A stretch of 7,717 nt of DNA from Actinobacteria bacterium 21-64-8 (GTDB taxonomy: Bacteria; Actinomycetota; Acidimicrobiia; Acidimicrobiales; RAAP-2): positions 1-7,717 of the forward strand of contig NCBD01000042.1 of assembly GCA_002255315.1 (NCBI GenBank). The letters are read 5' to 3'. Of the stretch, positions 6,307 through 7,717 are shown piece after piece (the stretch's first letter is position 1; each line of letters opens with the position of its first letter). The notes under the pieces were generated by a model. It was not told the DNA's origin. It saw nothing but the letters and a program-made list of their open reading frames with translations, and ran no database searches. The position numbers and the translations under genes were made by a program.

Positions 6307-6357
6307 AACGCTCCTTGCTCGATGCAGCGAGCCTACGGGACGAGGCGCGTCGTTGCG

Positions 6358-7717
6358 TCACGGCAGGACGAGTTCAAAGCCAAAGGAAAAGACGTCGAGC
6401 GCGTCGGCGAAGGCGCGCAGTGGCGCGTCGTCGCCACGCAGCGCCGGTGCCCACTGGGCCAGCGTGCGGTGACCACCCGCAAAGCTCGCGAAGTCCGCTC
6501 GACTCGATGTGACGTAAAACGCCGGCTCGCTCGCCGCGCCCGCGCGCGCGTGCAGCGCCCCTCGACGAACACCGAAGGTCCAAGTCGCCTCGTCGTCGCT
6601 GAAACACAACTCACCTTCAAACGCGAGGTCCGCCGCGAGCTGCGCGTTCAGGCGCACGCCCAGTACGTCAAAGAGCAGATCGGGGGTCATCGCACCCAAG
6701 AGACCAGGACCCAGCGCGTTGCCGGGCAGGCCCTTCAGTGCGGTGCCTCCGGCGCGAAGCTCCATCGCGCCCGAGAGATAGAAATCGCGCCACGGACCCG
6801 ACTCACTCTGGTAGCCCAACTGTTCGAGGGCGTCAGCCTGGAGGTAACGAGCGGCCTCGTGACTCGGGTCACTAAAGACCACGTGATTCACCACTTCCGC
6901 GACCCACCGATAGTCGCCGGCCTCGTACGAGACACGCGCCTTGTCGAGCAGCGCCTCGGCGCCGCCCATGAACTCGACGTAACGCGTCGCGACGTCGACG
7001 GGTGGGTGCGGATTGAGGTGGGCAGGGTTGGCGTCGAACCAACCAAGGTAACGCTGGTAGACCGCCTTGGCGTTGTGCGAGACGGTGCCATAAAAGCCGT
7101 GGTTGAAACTGTCGGCGGCGAGCGAGGCGGGCATGACGAGCGACTCGGCGATCTCGTTCATCGTAAGACCGTGATTGGCCAAGCGCAAGGTCTGATCGTG
7201 AATGAAGCGATAGCTGTCACGCTGACTCTCGAGGTACGCCACCACTTCGTCGTGTCCCCAGCGCGGCCAGTGGTGGCTCGCAAAGACGACGTCACTCGTC
7301 GCGCCAAAGCGCACCAACGCGTCGTCGATGTACTTCGACCACGCCAACGCGTCACGCACCTGAGCCCCGCGCAAGGTGTAGAGATTGTGTTGAGTCGCCG
7401 TGCAGTTCTCCGCCATACAGAGCGCGCGCGACGCGGGCAAGTAGATATTCATCTCACAAGGTGCCTCGGTTCCCGGGGTCACTTGAAAGACGAGTTCGAC
7501 GCCGTCGACGACCAGGATCTCGCCGTGGGGATCTATCTCACGCGTCGGCGCGACGAGGGCGACACTCGGCAACGCCGGTAGACCCTTGCCGAGTCCAGTG
7601 TCCACGTGGCCCTGGGCGTCCTTGGGTAACAGCGCGCCGTACATGTACGTCGCTCGACGCAGCATCGCCGTGCCGGCCAACACGTTCTCGCTAATCGCCT
7701 CACGCACGAAGCCTGCC
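6358..7717 (-). CDS. Alkyl sulfatase (metallo-beta-lactamase fold, SdsA1/YjcS-like), N-terminus cut by window edge
   Basis: The reading frame is open to the right edge, and the residues before the GTG at 7707 (AGF) continue the family pattern, so this is the C-terminal part of a longer protein of about 600-660 residues. Such enzymes hydrolyse primary alkyl sulfates (for example dodecyl sulfate) to alcohol and sulfate. Seen here (numbering from 7707): SENVLAGTAMLRRATYMYG (6-24), TPGTEAPCEM (77-86), MAENCTATQHNLYTLRGA (98-115) and ASHHWPRWG (143-151). Glu81, Glu100 and His145 have the 19- and 45-residue spacing of the known SdsA1 zinc ligands; the HxHxDH ligand cluster lies beyond the edge. A helical dimerisation domain (about 155-310) and an SCP2-like hydrophobic-binding domain (about 335-445, FDVLGVRLNA...TFGVRRG) follow. 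Many relatives are secreted; any signal peptide is outside the window. Confidence 0.92.
   Translation of the reverse strand, partial: AGFVREAISENVLAGTAMLRRATYMYGALLPKDAQGHVDTGLGKGLPALPSVALVAPTREIDPHGEILVVDGVELVFQVTPGTEAPCEMNIYLPASRALCMAENCTATQHNLYTLRGAQVRDALAWSKYIDDALVRFGATSDVVFASHHWPRWGHDEVVAYLESQRDSYRFIHDQTLRLANHGLTMNEIAESLVMPASLAADSFNHGFYGTVSHNAKAVYQRYLGWFDANPAHLNPHPPVDVATRYVEFMGGAEALLDKARVSYEAGDYRWVAEVVNHVVFSDPSHEAARYLQADALEQLGYQSESGPWRDFYLSGAMELRAGGTALKGLPGNALGPGLLGAMTPDLLFDVLGVRLNAQLAADLAFEGELCFSDDEATWTFGVRRGALHARAGAASEPAFYVTSSRADFASFAGGHRTLAQWAPALRGDDAPLRAFADALDVFSFGFELVLP

Noticed and set aside
6317..6332. Inverted repeat GCTCG-N6-CGAGC between the alkyl sulfatase and osmC, superficially like the MarR-type site
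   Set aside because: Only a 5-bp stem, shares few bases with the 3639-3656 site, and has no T-run. It sits beside the osmC ribosome binding site and could be chance.
6330..6335. Minus-strand TAGGCT as a separate osmC promoter
   Set aside because: It fits TANNNT but has no reasonable -35 at normal spacing. Co-transcription with the alkyl sulfatase is simpler.
6322..7581. 419-residue open frame on the plus strand, antisense to the alkyl sulfatase
   Set aside because: Its product is dominated by Arg, Val and Thr with no recognisable domain, and it lies opposite a clearly conserved enzyme. It is a shadow frame of GC-rich coding DNA.

Overview
This 7.7 kb window looks like an ordinary stretch of a fairly GC-rich bacterial chromosome, most likely from an actinobacterium. 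The main clues are an F420-dependent (Ddn-type) nitroreductase, which points to a coenzyme F420 producer, GTG starts, and starts with little or no leader. Placement within Acidimicrobiia-like lineages would be a guess. I see no mobile element, CRISPR array, tRNA or rRNA, and no gene that looks broken inside the window. The last gene is cut by the right edge.

Left part (1-1841, plus strand): a DinB-like four-helix-bundle protein starting at base 1, a Ddn-family deazaflavin-dependent oxidoreductase, and a small P-loop kinase-like NTPase that starts with GTG and no Shine-Dalgarno. Each stands alone with its own intergenic gap. Next, on the minus strand and convergent with the kinase, is a four-helix PsiE-family membrane protein (1864-2334), with a plausible leaderless promoter directly upstream.

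Central part (2463-5872): the most organised piece. A minus-strand soluble MprF-like (DUF2156) aminoacyl-transferase-type gene is divergent from a plus-strand two-gene operon. That operon is a 14-helix EmrB/QacA-type MFS exporter overlapping by ATGA with a MarR regulator. The roughly 100-bp divergent intergenic region holds back-to-back promoter-like hexamers and an 18-bp inverted repeat (TTGCTT-N6-AAGCAA). This is a good candidate for a single MarR operator controlling both directions, which would link drug or amphiphile efflux to envelope modification. A near-perfect 24-bp palindrome lies just downstream of the DUF2156 gene and may be its terminator.

Right part (5869-7717, minus strand): an OsmC-type peroxidase, convergent with marR and overlapping it by 4 bp, lies 51 bp downstream of a metallo-beta-lactamase-fold alkyl sulfatase whose N-terminus is outside the window. 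The two are probably co-transcribed.

Taken together, the genes from about 2.5 kb onward (lipid aminoacylation-like enzyme, exporter, MarR, OsmC, alkyl sulfatase) share a theme of surfactant or membrane stress. That link is inferred from neighbourhood and family, not demonstrated. I did not find evidence for a wholly new system. The best leads are the shared operator, the palindrome, and the start-site features.
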